In this document: piece after piece, positions 1 to 5,737 of the stretch
Numbering within the stretch: the first letter of the stretch is position 1
Layout: each line of letters begins with the position of its first letter
Source: Candidatus Gottesmanbacteria bacterium RBG_16_37_8
GTDB lineage: Bacteria > Patescibacteriota > Microgenomatia > 2-02-FULL-39-11
NCBI GenBank assembly: GCA_001779055.1
Contig: MFJA01000012.1
Span: 39,848 to 50,340 of the forward strand
Reading direction: 5' to 3'
Length of the DNA stretch: 10,493 bases
Translations under genes and position numbers: made by a program
The notes under the pieces: generated by a model
Database searches by the model: none
What the model was told of the DNA's origin: nothing
Seen by the model: the letters and a program-made list of their open reading frames with translations, nothing else

Positions 1-128
1 TAGAGAAGCAGACAAGGCCTTGGCAGGGTTTGGTAAGAGGGGATGGGGAGAAAGAAGATGACAAGGATAATCAGGATGATAAGAAGCGTTTTTTTAGATA
101 TGGAAAAAGTGATTTTATCTTTTTTCAT
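1..128 (-). CDS. Membrane or secreted protein, N-terminus only (cut by left edge)
   Basis: Reading leftward from the ATG at 128-126, the frame is open to the window edge (42 codons). It starts MKKDKITFSISKKTLLIILI and continues with a hydrophobic run to about residue 30, then a Pro/Ser/Cys-containing stretch. This is a lysine-rich N-terminus followed by one membrane-spanning helix or uncleaved signal anchor, the usual start of an exported or membrane protein. A near-consensus promoter lies directly upstream on the same strand (-35 at 172-167, -10 at 149-144), which supports this strand over the rightward frame open from 3 to 152. No Shine-Dalgarno is visible, and the predicted 5' UTR is only about 9 bases. 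The rest of the protein is outside the window, so no function is assigned. Confidence 0.66.
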   Translation of the reverse strand, partial: MKKDKITFSISKKTLLIILIILVIFFLPIPSYQTLPRPCLLL

Positions 129-143
129 GGTGTACGTAAAATA

Positions 144-172
144 ATTATCTGATAAAATAAATAAGTTATCAA
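144..172 (-). promoter_or_regulatory. Sigma70-type promoter for the leftward membrane-protein gene
   Basis: On the minus strand, TTGATA (172-167) and GATAAT (149-144) each match the consensus at 5 of 6 positions and are separated by exactly 17 bases. Transcription would start near 137, about 9 bases before the ATG at 128, giving a near-leaderless message. It points away from trxA, so the two genes diverge. Confidence 0.62.
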
Positions 173-182
173 GTTTTAGATT

Positions 183-230
183 GCCCGCCTTCGTCCCGAT
201 CTAATCGGGACTACGGCGAGGCGAAGGAGG
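183..230 (+). repeat. Intergenic palindromic hairpin abutting the trxA ribosome-binding site
   Basis: The core is GTCCCGAT-cta-ATCGGGAC (193-211), a perfect 8-bp stem with a 3-base loop. After a short partly mismatched stretch the stem continues with CGCC (186-189) against GGCG (215-218). A competing pairing joins CCTTCG (188-193) to CGAAGG (222-227), which would cover half of the strong Shine-Dalgarno AAGGAGG (224-230) of trxA. The core has the same CCCGAT-N3-ATCGGG design as hairpins near 1933 and 2002. It has no T-run, so it is not an intrinsic terminator. It may be a dispersed repeat or a translational control element. Confidence 0.7.
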
Positions 231-236
231 ATAGAA

Positions 237-560
237 ATGGCGGAAGTGACAGTAACCGACAGTAATTTTGAGAGTGAAGTATTGAAATCAGATATACCGG
301 TATTGGTTGATTTTTGGGCGGAATGGTGTACTCCCTGCCGGATTCAAGATCCGATATTAGAAGAGATGGCTAGACTATTTACAGGTAAAGTAAAAGTGGC
401 CAAACTAAATGTTGACGATAATCCTACAACGGCCGGTAAATACGGAGTAATGAGTATACCGACTTTAATATTCTTCAAAAACGGTCAGACGGTAAAACAA
501 TTGATCGGGGTTCAGAGCAAGGAAACATTAACTGCGGAATTTAATAAAGTTCTTCAGTAA
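237..560 (+). CDS. trxA: Thioredoxin
   Basis: Small cytoplasmic dithiol-disulfide oxidoreductase, 107 residues, the normal length of bacterial thioredoxin. The active site is W30-C31-T-P-C34, in place of the usual WCGPC. The buried Asp (D25, in VDFWAEW) and the cis-proline loop (S73-I74-P75-T76) are present, and the C-terminal half has the standard beta-beta-alpha ending. The start is fixed by the strong Shine-Dalgarno AAGGAGG at 224-230, six bases before the ATG. It lies 47 bases upstream of a canonical thioredoxin reductase, its expected electron donor. Thr for Gly inside the CxxC would be expected to alter redox potential or partner choice; that consequence is inferred. Upstream is a palindromic hairpin that could fold over the ribosome-binding site. 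Confidence 0.95.
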   Translation: MAEVTVTDSNFESEVLKSDIPVLVDFWAEWCTPCRIQDPILEEMARLFTGKVKVAKLNVDDNPTTAGKYGVMSIPTLIFFKNGQTVKQLIGVQSKETLTAEFNKVLQ

Positions 561-607
561 AGTCAGGTTCCGTATGTTATTCATTATTTTAAGAGGATTT
601 AAATTCT

Positions 608-1552
608 ATGATTTACGACGTGATCGTATTAGGATCAGGACCAGCCGGATTTACAGCAGCTATCTATGCAGTGAGAGCCGGCAGGAGAACTTTAATGATT
701 GCCGGTACAAGATGGGGTGGACAACTGATGCTGACTACACTGGTTGAGAATTTTCCGGGTTTTAGCAATGGAATCCAGGGACCGGAATTAATGGTGAATA
801 TGCGCAGTCAGACAGAGCGCTTAGGAGTGGAGGTTTTGAATATAGATATTACCCAGGCAGATTTTACTAAAAAACCCTTCGAAATAACTGCTGATGGAAA
901 AAAATATTTGGCAAAATCAGTAATTGTGGCAACGGGGGCTGACAGTATTTGGCTCAATGTTCCGGGAGAACTGCCGCTTAGAGGAAAAGGTATATCAACA
1001 TGTGCGACCTGTGATGCTTTCTTTTTTAAAGAGAAAAATGTGATAGTTGTCGGTGGCGGAGATTCAGCCATGGAAGAAGCTTTAGTTTTAGCACAAGTGG
1101 CAAAATCAGTAACTATCGTCTACCGGCGTGATCAGTTCAGAGCATCTAAGGCTATGCAGGATAGAGTATTTAAAGAGCCAAAAATTAAGATAATCTGGAA
1201 TACGGAACTGGTTAAATATAAGGGAACAGACAAGCTGGAAGCGGTAATATTGAAAGATACAAACAGCGGAAAGGAGAAAGAGATGAAGATTGACGGAGTA
1301 TTTATTGCAATTGGCCATAAACCCAATTCAGAAGTTTTTAAAGGATTGGAAATTGATGCTAAAGGTTATATTGTCAGAAAAGAAATTACTGATGAGAAAG
1401 GACTTCTTAAATACCGCAGTGCTACTAATATTGACGGAGTGTTTACGGCAGGCGATGTTCATGACTACCGTTACCGGCAGGCGATTACCGCAGCTGCATT
1501 TGGCTGTATGGCGGCACTTGATGCCGATAAATGGCTGGGGGAAAAAAAGTAA
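608..1552 (+). CDS. trxB: Thioredoxin reductase (NADPH), canonical
   Basis: Low-molecular-weight flavoenzyme that passes electrons from NADPH through FAD and a CxxC disulfide to thioredoxin. At 314 residues it has the family length. FAD-binding GSGPAG is at 9-14 and the redox pair C132-A-T-C135 is present. The NADPH-binding GGGDSA is at 149-154 and the 2'-phosphate-contacting YRRDQFRA at 172-179. GHKPN is at 236-240, and the second FAD motif AGDV...RQ (281-291) is intact, so full NADPH-dependent activity is expected. A purine-rich AGAGG (592-596) sits 11 bases before the ATG. It follows trxA closely and most likely shares its message. A more divergent paralogue is encoded at 4416-5423. Confidence 0.96.
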   Translation: MIYDVIVLGSGPAGFTAAIYAVRAGRRTLMIAGTRWGGQLMLTTLVENFPGFSNGIQGPELMVNMRSQTERLGVEVLNIDITQADFTKKPFEITADGKKYLAKSVIVATGADSIWLNVPGELPLRGKGISTCATCDAFFFKEKNVIVVGGGDSAMEEALVLAQVAKSVTIVYRRDQFRASKAMQDRVFKEPKIKIIWNTELVKYKGTDKLEAVILKDTNSGKEKEMKIDGVFIAIGHKPNSEVFKGLEIDAKGYIVRKEITDEKGLLKYRSATNIDGVFTAGDVHDYRYRQAITAAAFGCMAALDADKWLGEKK

Positions 1553-1603
1553 GAGTTTATAAAGTTTATAAAGTAAAAAGTTTCTAAAGAAAGAAGATGT
1601 AAT

Positions 1604-1849
1604 ATGAAAAAAACAAAAAAAGAAGATCAGTTTAAAGTTAAAGGGGAGGAGCTTCTTAAAAAAATCAAGGAGCTGATTAAAGAGGGGAATGTGAGGAAGA
1701 TAACCATAGTAAATAAGGAAGGCAAGACTATTGTGGTATTACCTTTAACATTAGGAGTGGTCGGGGCGGCTATTGCTCCGGTTTTGGCAGCTGTTGGAGC
1801 AATTGCGGCACTGGTTACCGAATGCACAATTACTGTTGAAAGAGAGTGA
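1604..1849 (+). CDS. DUF4342 family small protein
   Basis: 81 residues. A charged, lysine-rich N-terminal part (1-30) contains KVKGEELLKKIKELIKEGNV, followed by a beta-like segment with VNKEGKTIVVLPLT. A glycine/alanine-rich hydrophobic segment (about 49-72) ends in VTECTITVE. This order (basic helix, short strand, hydrophobic Gly/Ala helix, VT-C-TI-VE ending) is what I recognise as DUF4342, a family of unknown biochemical role common in Firmicutes and CPR genomes. It probably associates with the membrane, although the hydrophobic stretch is short for a classical transmembrane helix. It lies 51 bases after trxB with only a weak purine-rich site before the ATG. Linkage to redox genes is suggestive but not proof of a redox function. 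Confidence 0.82.
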   Translation: MKKTKKEDQFKVKGEELLKKIKELIKEGNVRKITIVNKEGKTIVVLPLTLGVVGAAIAPVLAAVGAIAALVTECTITVERE

Positions 1850-1854
1850 TGGTG

Positions 1855-1882
1855 TTGACAAAAATATTAAGTCTGATAAAAT
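1855..1882 (+). promoter_or_regulatory. Sigma70-type promoter of the T-box operon
   Basis: Perfect TTGACA (1855-1860), 16-base spacer, TAAAAT (1877-1882, 5 of 6). It begins just after the DUF4342 stop codon and places the transcript start near 1889, directly before the folded T-box leader. This separates the serine operon from the thioredoxin cluster. Confidence 0.78.
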
Positions 1883-1932
1883 TCTACGAAATTAGTAAAA
1901 ACGCCATTATACCGGAAATTTCCACCGGTAGA

Positions 1933-1949
1933 CCCCGATTAAATCGGGG
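1933..1949 (+). repeat. Palindromic hairpin CCCCGAT-taa-ATCGGGG inside the T-box leader
   Basis: A perfect 7-bp stem with a 3-base loop. It forms one arm of a predicted three-way junction with TACCGG/CCGGTA (1910-1915/1925-1930), closed by AACGCC/GGCGTT. It has the same design as the hairpins at 193-211 and 2002-2020. Confidence 0.75.
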
Positions 1950-2001
1950 GCGTTGTCTCTGAAAACATGACAAAAGGCATGAGTAAGGAGCGGAACGTAA
2001 A

Positions 2002-2020
2002 ATCCCGATAAAATCGGGAT
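2002..2020 (+). repeat. Palindromic hairpin ATCCCGAT-aaa-ATCGGGAT inside the T-box leader
   Basis: A perfect 8-bp stem with a 3-base loop. It caps a second stem, GGAACGT (1992-1998) with ACGTTCC (2022-2028), to make a long composite hairpin. A degenerate relative, TCCTGAT-gatt-ATCGGGG (2063-2080, two G-U pairs), lies just before the T-box core. Confidence 0.75.
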
Positions 2021-2139
2021 CACGTTCCAAGCCGGGAGTTCCCGTAACAGAACATAAATGAGTCCTGATGATTATCGGGGAAAGTTAGGTGGCACCACGG
2101 CGAAAAATCGCCTGGCGGCGATCTCGCCGCAAGCGTTTT

Positions 2140-2168
2140 ACCCGTCCTATAAGAGGATGGGTTTTTTT
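2140..2168 (+). terminator. Intrinsic terminator of the T-box leader
   Basis: ACCCGTCCT (2140-2148) pairs with AGGATGGGT (2154-2162) in a 9-bp stem with one G-U pair and a 5-base loop, followed by TTTTTTT (2162-2168). The left arm is the same sequence the T-box core uses for the antiterminator, so the two folds exclude each other. The terminator ends 15 bases before the first gene of the operon. Confidence 0.92.
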
Positions 2169-2182
2169 ATGGTTGAATTTAT

Positions 2183-3133
2183 ATGAATGAAGTTTTACCT
2201 GTTACACCTCAACAAATAAAAGAAAATGGTTTTTTCCTGTATAAAGAAAGACTGGAAAAAGCCAAAGAATTAGCTCTGAAAGGAGCAGGAACTCTACTTG
2301 GTGACGGGGAGAGCACTTTCTGGAAGGGGGAAGCATTTGTTATTTGGGGCATAGAACGGGGTGCGGGCGATACTTTGAAAGCGATGACAGAATATGCACA
2401 GACAGAGGATGATTTCGGAAAATCATTGAAATTAAGATTGCCGATAGCAGCTCCTACTGATTCGATGATTCAACAGGTTGACAAAAAATTCTCAAATTCG
2501 ATAACCCCAGGTGTAATCACAATAAGAGAGCTATTAGAGGATTTAAAAGTGAGGGTGGAAATTGTAAGCGGAGGATGGATACAGACGATGGATGGAGTAA
2601 GTAAGAAGCTGAGAAGAATTCCTATTAGTGCTAATAGACTAGTGAAGGGTCCAAACGGCAGATATATATTTTATGAAGATCAAAGACTATTAGCTCAAAA
2701 AAACAGCAAAAAAGGTCATGTAGAGTCAGTAATAAATGATTATAAACCGCCTATTTTTGTTATGGGAGATGGGAAACCAGATATGCAAATTGTCCCAGCT
2801 GATTTAAAAATTTTGTTTACCCAGCATTGCGGTCCCAGACCCATTGAAATTGAAGAAATGGCAGATGTAGTTATTGATAATATTTCCCTGGTATTGCCTT
2901 TAATTCTTGGAGAGGAAAGATGGGATACAGCAAGATATAACCGAGATCCAAATGTCAGAAAGTTATTTACAGAAGGTGCTTTAAGTATTCTTGCCGGACA
3001 AGGAGTTAAATTTAAAAATAAAGAATACGGTTGTGAGATTATTAACAGATTATCAAGATATATGGATTTAAGTATTGATTTCGATACTGCACCTATTCAG
3101 GCTAGACCAAATTTAATATATAGTTATAGTTAG
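2183..3133 (+). CDS. SerB-like HAD-family phosphatase with altered motif I and a C-terminal extension
   Basis: 316 residues, related to phosphoserine phosphatase, the last step of serine synthesis. Motif I is D41-G-E-S-T45, against DxDST in SerB: the nucleophile Asp is kept but the general acid/base Asp is Glu (E43). The cap region (about 48-110) follows SerB order with MTEYAQTEDDFGKSLKLR and then ITPG (107-110). Motif II is S129-G-G, followed by ANRL (150-153). A lysine cluster (173-177) can supply motif III, and motif IV is G195-D-G...D200. Residues from about 210 to 316 are an extension I do not recognise. An in-frame TGA at 2174-2176 fixes the ATG as the first possible start; no Shine-Dalgarno is visible. 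The gene sits between a T-box leader and serS, which fits a serine role. Catalytic competence is uncertain. Confidence 0.72.
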   Translation: MNEVLPVTPQQIKENGFFLYKERLEKAKELALKGAGTLLGDGESTFWKGEAFVIWGIERGAGDTLKAMTEYAQTEDDFGKSLKLRLPIAAPTDSMIQQVDKKFSNSITPGVITIRELLEDLKVRVEIVSGGWIQTMDGVSKKLRRIPISANRLVKGPNGRYIFYEDQRLLAQKNSKKGHVESVINDYKPPIFVMGDGKPDMQIVPADLKILFTQHCGPRPIEIEEMADVVIDNISLVLPLILGEERWDTARYNRDPNVRKLFTEGALSILAGQGVKFKNKEYGCEIINRLSRYMDLSIDFDTAPIQARPNLIYSYS

Positions 3134-3140
3134 GAGGATT

Positions 3141-4397
3141 ATGCTGGACATAAAATTTATAAGGGAAAATTTGGAGAAGGTTAAAAAAGCAGCCACTGAT
3201 AAGAACCGCAAGGTTGATTTTGACAAGTTATTAACACTTGATGAAGAGAGGAGAAAGCTGATTACCGAGGTAGAGAAAGTACGTGCAGAGAGAAATAAAA
3301 TCAGTGTACAGAGAACAGAAAACAGAGAACAAAGGGATAAGGGGAAAAAATTAAAAGAACAAATAAAAATACTTGAAGAAAAATTAAAAACTGTTGAGGT
3401 AGATTTTAAGAATTTGATGTATCAGGTTCCCAATGTACCTGATAAAAGCGTACCTATCGGTTCTGATGCCAGTTATAACAAGGAGGTTAAAAAATGGGGA
3501 AAAGTGCCTAAGTTTGATTTTAAACCTTTAGACCACATTGAGATTGCCAAAAAACTGGATTTGGTTGATTTTGACAGAGGTACTAAAATTGCCGGTTTCA
3601 GAGGCTATTTTCTTAAAAATGAAGCGGCTTTGATGGAAATGGGGATTTTGGCCCATACTTTTAAAAAACTGGTGATGAAGGGATATACGCCTTTAATTGC
3701 TCCATCCTTGGTGCGCGAATTTACTTTATTCGGCAACGGGCAGTTTCCCTGGGGAAGGGAAGAAGTATATTTAATGGAGAAAGATAGTTTGTATCTGGCA
3801 GGAACAGCGGAAGTGCCGGTGACAGCTTATTTTGCCGGAGAGGTTTTAAAAGAGAGCGATTTGCCGAAGAAATATGTGGCTTTTTCTCCCTGTTTCAGAC
3901 GGGAGGCAGGCAGTTACGGCAAGGATACCAAAGGATTATACAGACTGCACCAGTTTAACAAAGTAGAGCAGGTAATAATTAATAAAAACGATTATCAGGG
4001 ATCTTTAGAGCTTCATGAGGAACTACTTAGAAACAGTGAGGAAGTATTGCAGGATCTGAAACTTCCCTTTAGGGTGATGCTGATGTGTACAGGGGATATG
4101 GGAGAGCCGCAGGTTAAAAAATATGATATAGAGACCTTTATGCCGGTCAGAGGGGGATACGGGGAGACGATGTCCAATTCATTTATGGGTGATTTTCAGA
4201 CCAGGAGGCTTAATATCAGATATAAAACAGCTAAGGGAGAGATGGAATTTACCCACAGTCTTAATAATACGGCTGTTGCCTCGCCGAGAATCTTAATTGC
4301 CATTTTGGAGAATTATCAGAAAGGCGATGGCACTGTTGAGGTGCCTGAAATTCTGCAGGAATATGTCGGAAAAAAAGTTATAACTTTGAAAAAATAA
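3141..4397 (+). CDS. serS: Serine--tRNA ligase
   Basis: Class II aminoacyl-tRNA synthetase that activates serine and charges tRNA-Ser in the cytoplasm. 418 residues, normal for bacterial SerRS. Residues 1-105 form the long helical arm that grips the tRNA-Ser variable arm. The serine-binding TAE loop is at 222-224, and motif 2 runs about 252-272 (FRREAGSYGKDTKGLYRLHQF region). Motif 3 lies about 376-393 and reads NNTAVASPRILIAILENYQ instead of the common bacterial NGSGLAVGR. The segment before it (about 337-361, GGYGETMSNSFMGDFQTRR) also lacks the usual SSCSNC. The Shine-Dalgarno AGGAGG (3132-3137) overlaps the stop codon of the SerB-like gene, so the two are translationally close. Control by the T-box at 1889-2168 is expected. 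Confidence 0.96.
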   Translation: MLDIKFIRENLEKVKKAATDKNRKVDFDKLLTLDEERRKLITEVEKVRAERNKISVQRTENREQRDKGKKLKEQIKILEEKLKTVEVDFKNLMYQVPNVPDKSVPIGSDASYNKEVKKWGKVPKFDFKPLDHIEIAKKLDLVDFDRGTKIAGFRGYFLKNEAALMEMGILAHTFKKLVMKGYTPLIAPSLVREFTLFGNGQFPWGREEVYLMEKDSLYLAGTAEVPVTAYFAGEVLKESDLPKKYVAFSPCFRREAGSYGKDTKGLYRLHQFNKVEQVIINKNDYQGSLELHEELLRNSEEVLQDLKLPFRVMLMCTGDMGEPQVKKYDIETFMPVRGGYGETMSNSFMGDFQTRRLNIRYKTAKGEMEFTHSLNNTAVASPRILIAILENYQKGDGTVEVPEILQEYVGKKVITLKK

Positions 4398-4415
4398 AAG
4401 ATTGGACAGACAGAT

Positions 4416-5423
4416 GTGCTATTATCAGATCAAATGGAAACAAAAGACTTATTTGATCTGATAATCATTGGTAGCGGGCCGGCAGGACTTACTTCTTCTA
4501 TTTACGCCTCCTGTTTTCATCTCAAGCATTTGGTTATCGGAAGTATGGTTGGAGGACAACTGGAGTATGCTCCTCATATTCTTAATTATCCGGGATTTAC
4601 CGATATATCAGGTAAGGAATTGAGAGACAGAATGGTAGAACAGGTAAAGATCCGGGGAGGAGAGATAGTGACACAAAGTGTCACCAGAATTTCCAATGAT
4701 ACAGAAAACCAATCGTTTGAAGTTGAAACTTTGGAAGGCGGAAAGTATATCTCTAAAGCAATTATTTTAGCAACAGGGACGGAAAGAAGAAAATTAAATG
4801 TTGCGGGTGAAGTGGAATATACAGCCAGGGGCGTTCATTACTGTGCTACCTGCGAGCAGTTTGATTACGAGGGAAAGGATTGTGCGGTTATCGGGGGAGC
4901 CAACAGTGCAGTTCAGGCGGCGGTGGAGCTGGCTCAGGCTGCAGGGAAGGTTTATATCATTTACAGGGGAATGGAGTTACGCGGCGATCCGATCTGGCTT
5001 GAACAGATATATAAGAGCAGGAATATTGAGGTAATTTTTAACACTGTCGTGACGGAGATAATCGGTGACGGAAACAAGGTTAAAGGAGTAAAGATTAAGC
5101 GCGGGACAGTGTCCAATGAAGAAAATGAAAAGCTTTTAACAGCGGAGAAAGTTTTTATCGAAATAGGAGGTGTACCGGGGACGGCTTTAGTTATTCCTCT
5201 GGGAGTAAAGATGGATGCGGGAGGTTATATTATCGTTGATGAAAGGCTGTCAACTAATGTACCGGGAATATTTGCTGCGGGGGATCTGGTCAGTTACGGA
5301 CTGTCTATTGAACAGATTTCATCAGCGGTTGGACTGGGGGCAAGAGCTGCTGCTTCGGCATTTGCTTATCTTAAAAAGATAAAAGCTCCAATTCTCTGGG
5401 GAGGCAGCCAGATCAGAAGATGA
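4416..5423 (+). CDS. Thioredoxin-reductase-like flavoprotein, divergent paralogue
   Basis: 335 residues from a GTG start; an ATG at 4434 (residue 7) gives the more usual length, and neither has a good Shine-Dalgarno. FAD-binding GSGPAG (19-24) and the redox pair C143-A-T-C146 are present, so disulfide chemistry is likely. The pyridine-nucleotide region deviates: GGANSA (160-165) replaces GGGDSA, and YRGMELRG (183-190) replaces the HRRxxFRA that contacts the NADPH 2'-phosphate. In the C-terminal FAD motif, AGD is kept (288-290) but the Arg-Gln pair is E299-Q300. It may use NADH or another donor, or reduce a partner other than thioredoxin; this is inference. It follows serS by 18 bases and precedes the DUF5654 gene by 26, so it lies in the T-box operon. 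The canonical trxB is at 608-1552. Confidence 0.88.
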   Translation: MLLSDQMETKDLFDLIIIGSGPAGLTSSIYASCFHLKHLVIGSMVGGQLEYAPHILNYPGFTDISGKELRDRMVEQVKIRGGEIVTQSVTRISNDTENQSFEVETLEGGKYISKAIILATGTERRKLNVAGEVEYTARGVHYCATCEQFDYEGKDCAVIGGANSAVQAAVELAQAAGKVYIIYRGMELRGDPIWLEQIYKSRNIEVIFNTVVTEIIGDGNKVKGVKIKRGTVSNEENEKLLTAEKVFIEIGGVPGTALVIPLGVKMDAGGYIIVDERLSTNVPGIFAAGDLVSYGLSIEQISSAVGLGARAAASAFAYLKKIKAPILWGGSQIRR

Positions 5424-5436
5424 ATTACCGGTAGAG

Positions 5437-5442
5437 TATAAT
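5437..5442 (+). promoter_or_regulatory. Possible -10 element giving a leaderless DUF5654 mRNA
   Basis: A perfect TATAAT ends 7 bases before the ATG at 5450, the distance expected when transcription starts at the start codon. The gene has no Shine-Dalgarno, which fits leaderless translation. No convincing -35 is present, so this may be chance in AT-rich DNA. Confidence 0.4.
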
Positions 5443-5449
5443 TTTTAAT

Positions 5450-5737
5450 ATGGATAAGAAGAAGAAAAAGAGAAGATTTCATCTGGCGATATTAAAGCAG
5501 ATGGTGACTTTGTCCACCAGCGGGTTTGGACTGGTGGCGGCTCTGGCCTGGAACAGCTTTATACAGGAACTAGTATCCAACTATATCAAGCCCTATTTTA
5601 AAGAAGGAAGTTCAGTTATTTCACTTCTTATTTATGCCTTATTAGTAACGGTTTTGGCAGTGACGGTTACTTATAACCTGACAAAAATAGTTGAGAAAGT
5701 GGAAGAATTGGATGAGAGATTTAGAAAGAGAAATTGA
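5450..5737 (+). CDS. DUF5654 family two-helix membrane protein
   Basis: 95 residues. A strongly basic N-terminus (DKKKKKRR, 2-9) precedes QMVTLSTSGFGLVAALAWNS (17-36), the first hydrophobic segment and the most recognisable signature of DUF5654. A second hydrophobic segment spans about 54-75. The C-terminal tail (78-95) is charged and helical (KIVEKVEELDERFRKR) and could form a short coiled coil. By the positive-inside rule both ends should be cytoplasmic, with a short outer loop that includes YIKPYFKEG. The family has no known biochemical function. It is the last gene before a new promoter region, 26 bases after the second thioredoxin-reductase-like gene. It may be co-transcribed or started from its own TATAAT at 5437. 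Confidence 0.83.
   Translation: MDKKKKKRRFHLAILKQMVTLSTSGFGLVAALAWNSFIQELVSNYIKPYFKEGSSVISLLIYALLVTVLAVTVTYNLTKIVEKVEELDERFRKRN

Larger units (their letters stand above)
1889..2168 (+). promoter_or_regulatory. T-box riboswitch leader, probably tRNA-Ser responsive
   Basis: The T-box core AGGTGGCACCACGG (2087-2100) is followed by an intrinsic terminator. In the antiterminator, AGG (2087-2089) pairs with CCT (2146-2148) and ACGG (2097-2100) pairs with CCGT (2142-2145). This leaves the 7-base bulge TGGCACC (2090-2096), exactly the T-box arrangement. The UGGC in the bulge complements a tRNA 3' end GCCA, so the discriminator base would be G, as in bacterial tRNA-Ser; several other tRNAs also carry G. 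Upstream, AACGCC (1900-1905) and GGCGTT (1949-1954) enclose two hairpins, and GGAACGT/ACGTTCC (1992-1998/2022-2028) forms another. I could not place the specifier codon with confidence. The genes downstream (SerB-like, serS) support serine. Uncharged tRNA would stabilise the antiterminator and allow read-through. Confidence 0.9.

Noticed and set aside
3..152. Rightward open frame at the left edge, a possible C-terminus of an upstream gene
   Set aside because: The opposite strand carries an ATG, a lysine-rich N-terminus with a hydrophobic helix and a near-consensus promoter over the same bases, which is far more gene-like.
1290..1562. Second reading frame of 90 codons overlapping the end of trxB
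   Set aside because: Translation lacks family features and trxB in the main frame has every motif intact through its C-terminus; a shadow frame.
1554..1580. Short tandem AGTTTATAA units between trxB and the DUF4342 gene
   Set aside because: Only two complete copies in AT-rich spacer; no evidence of function.
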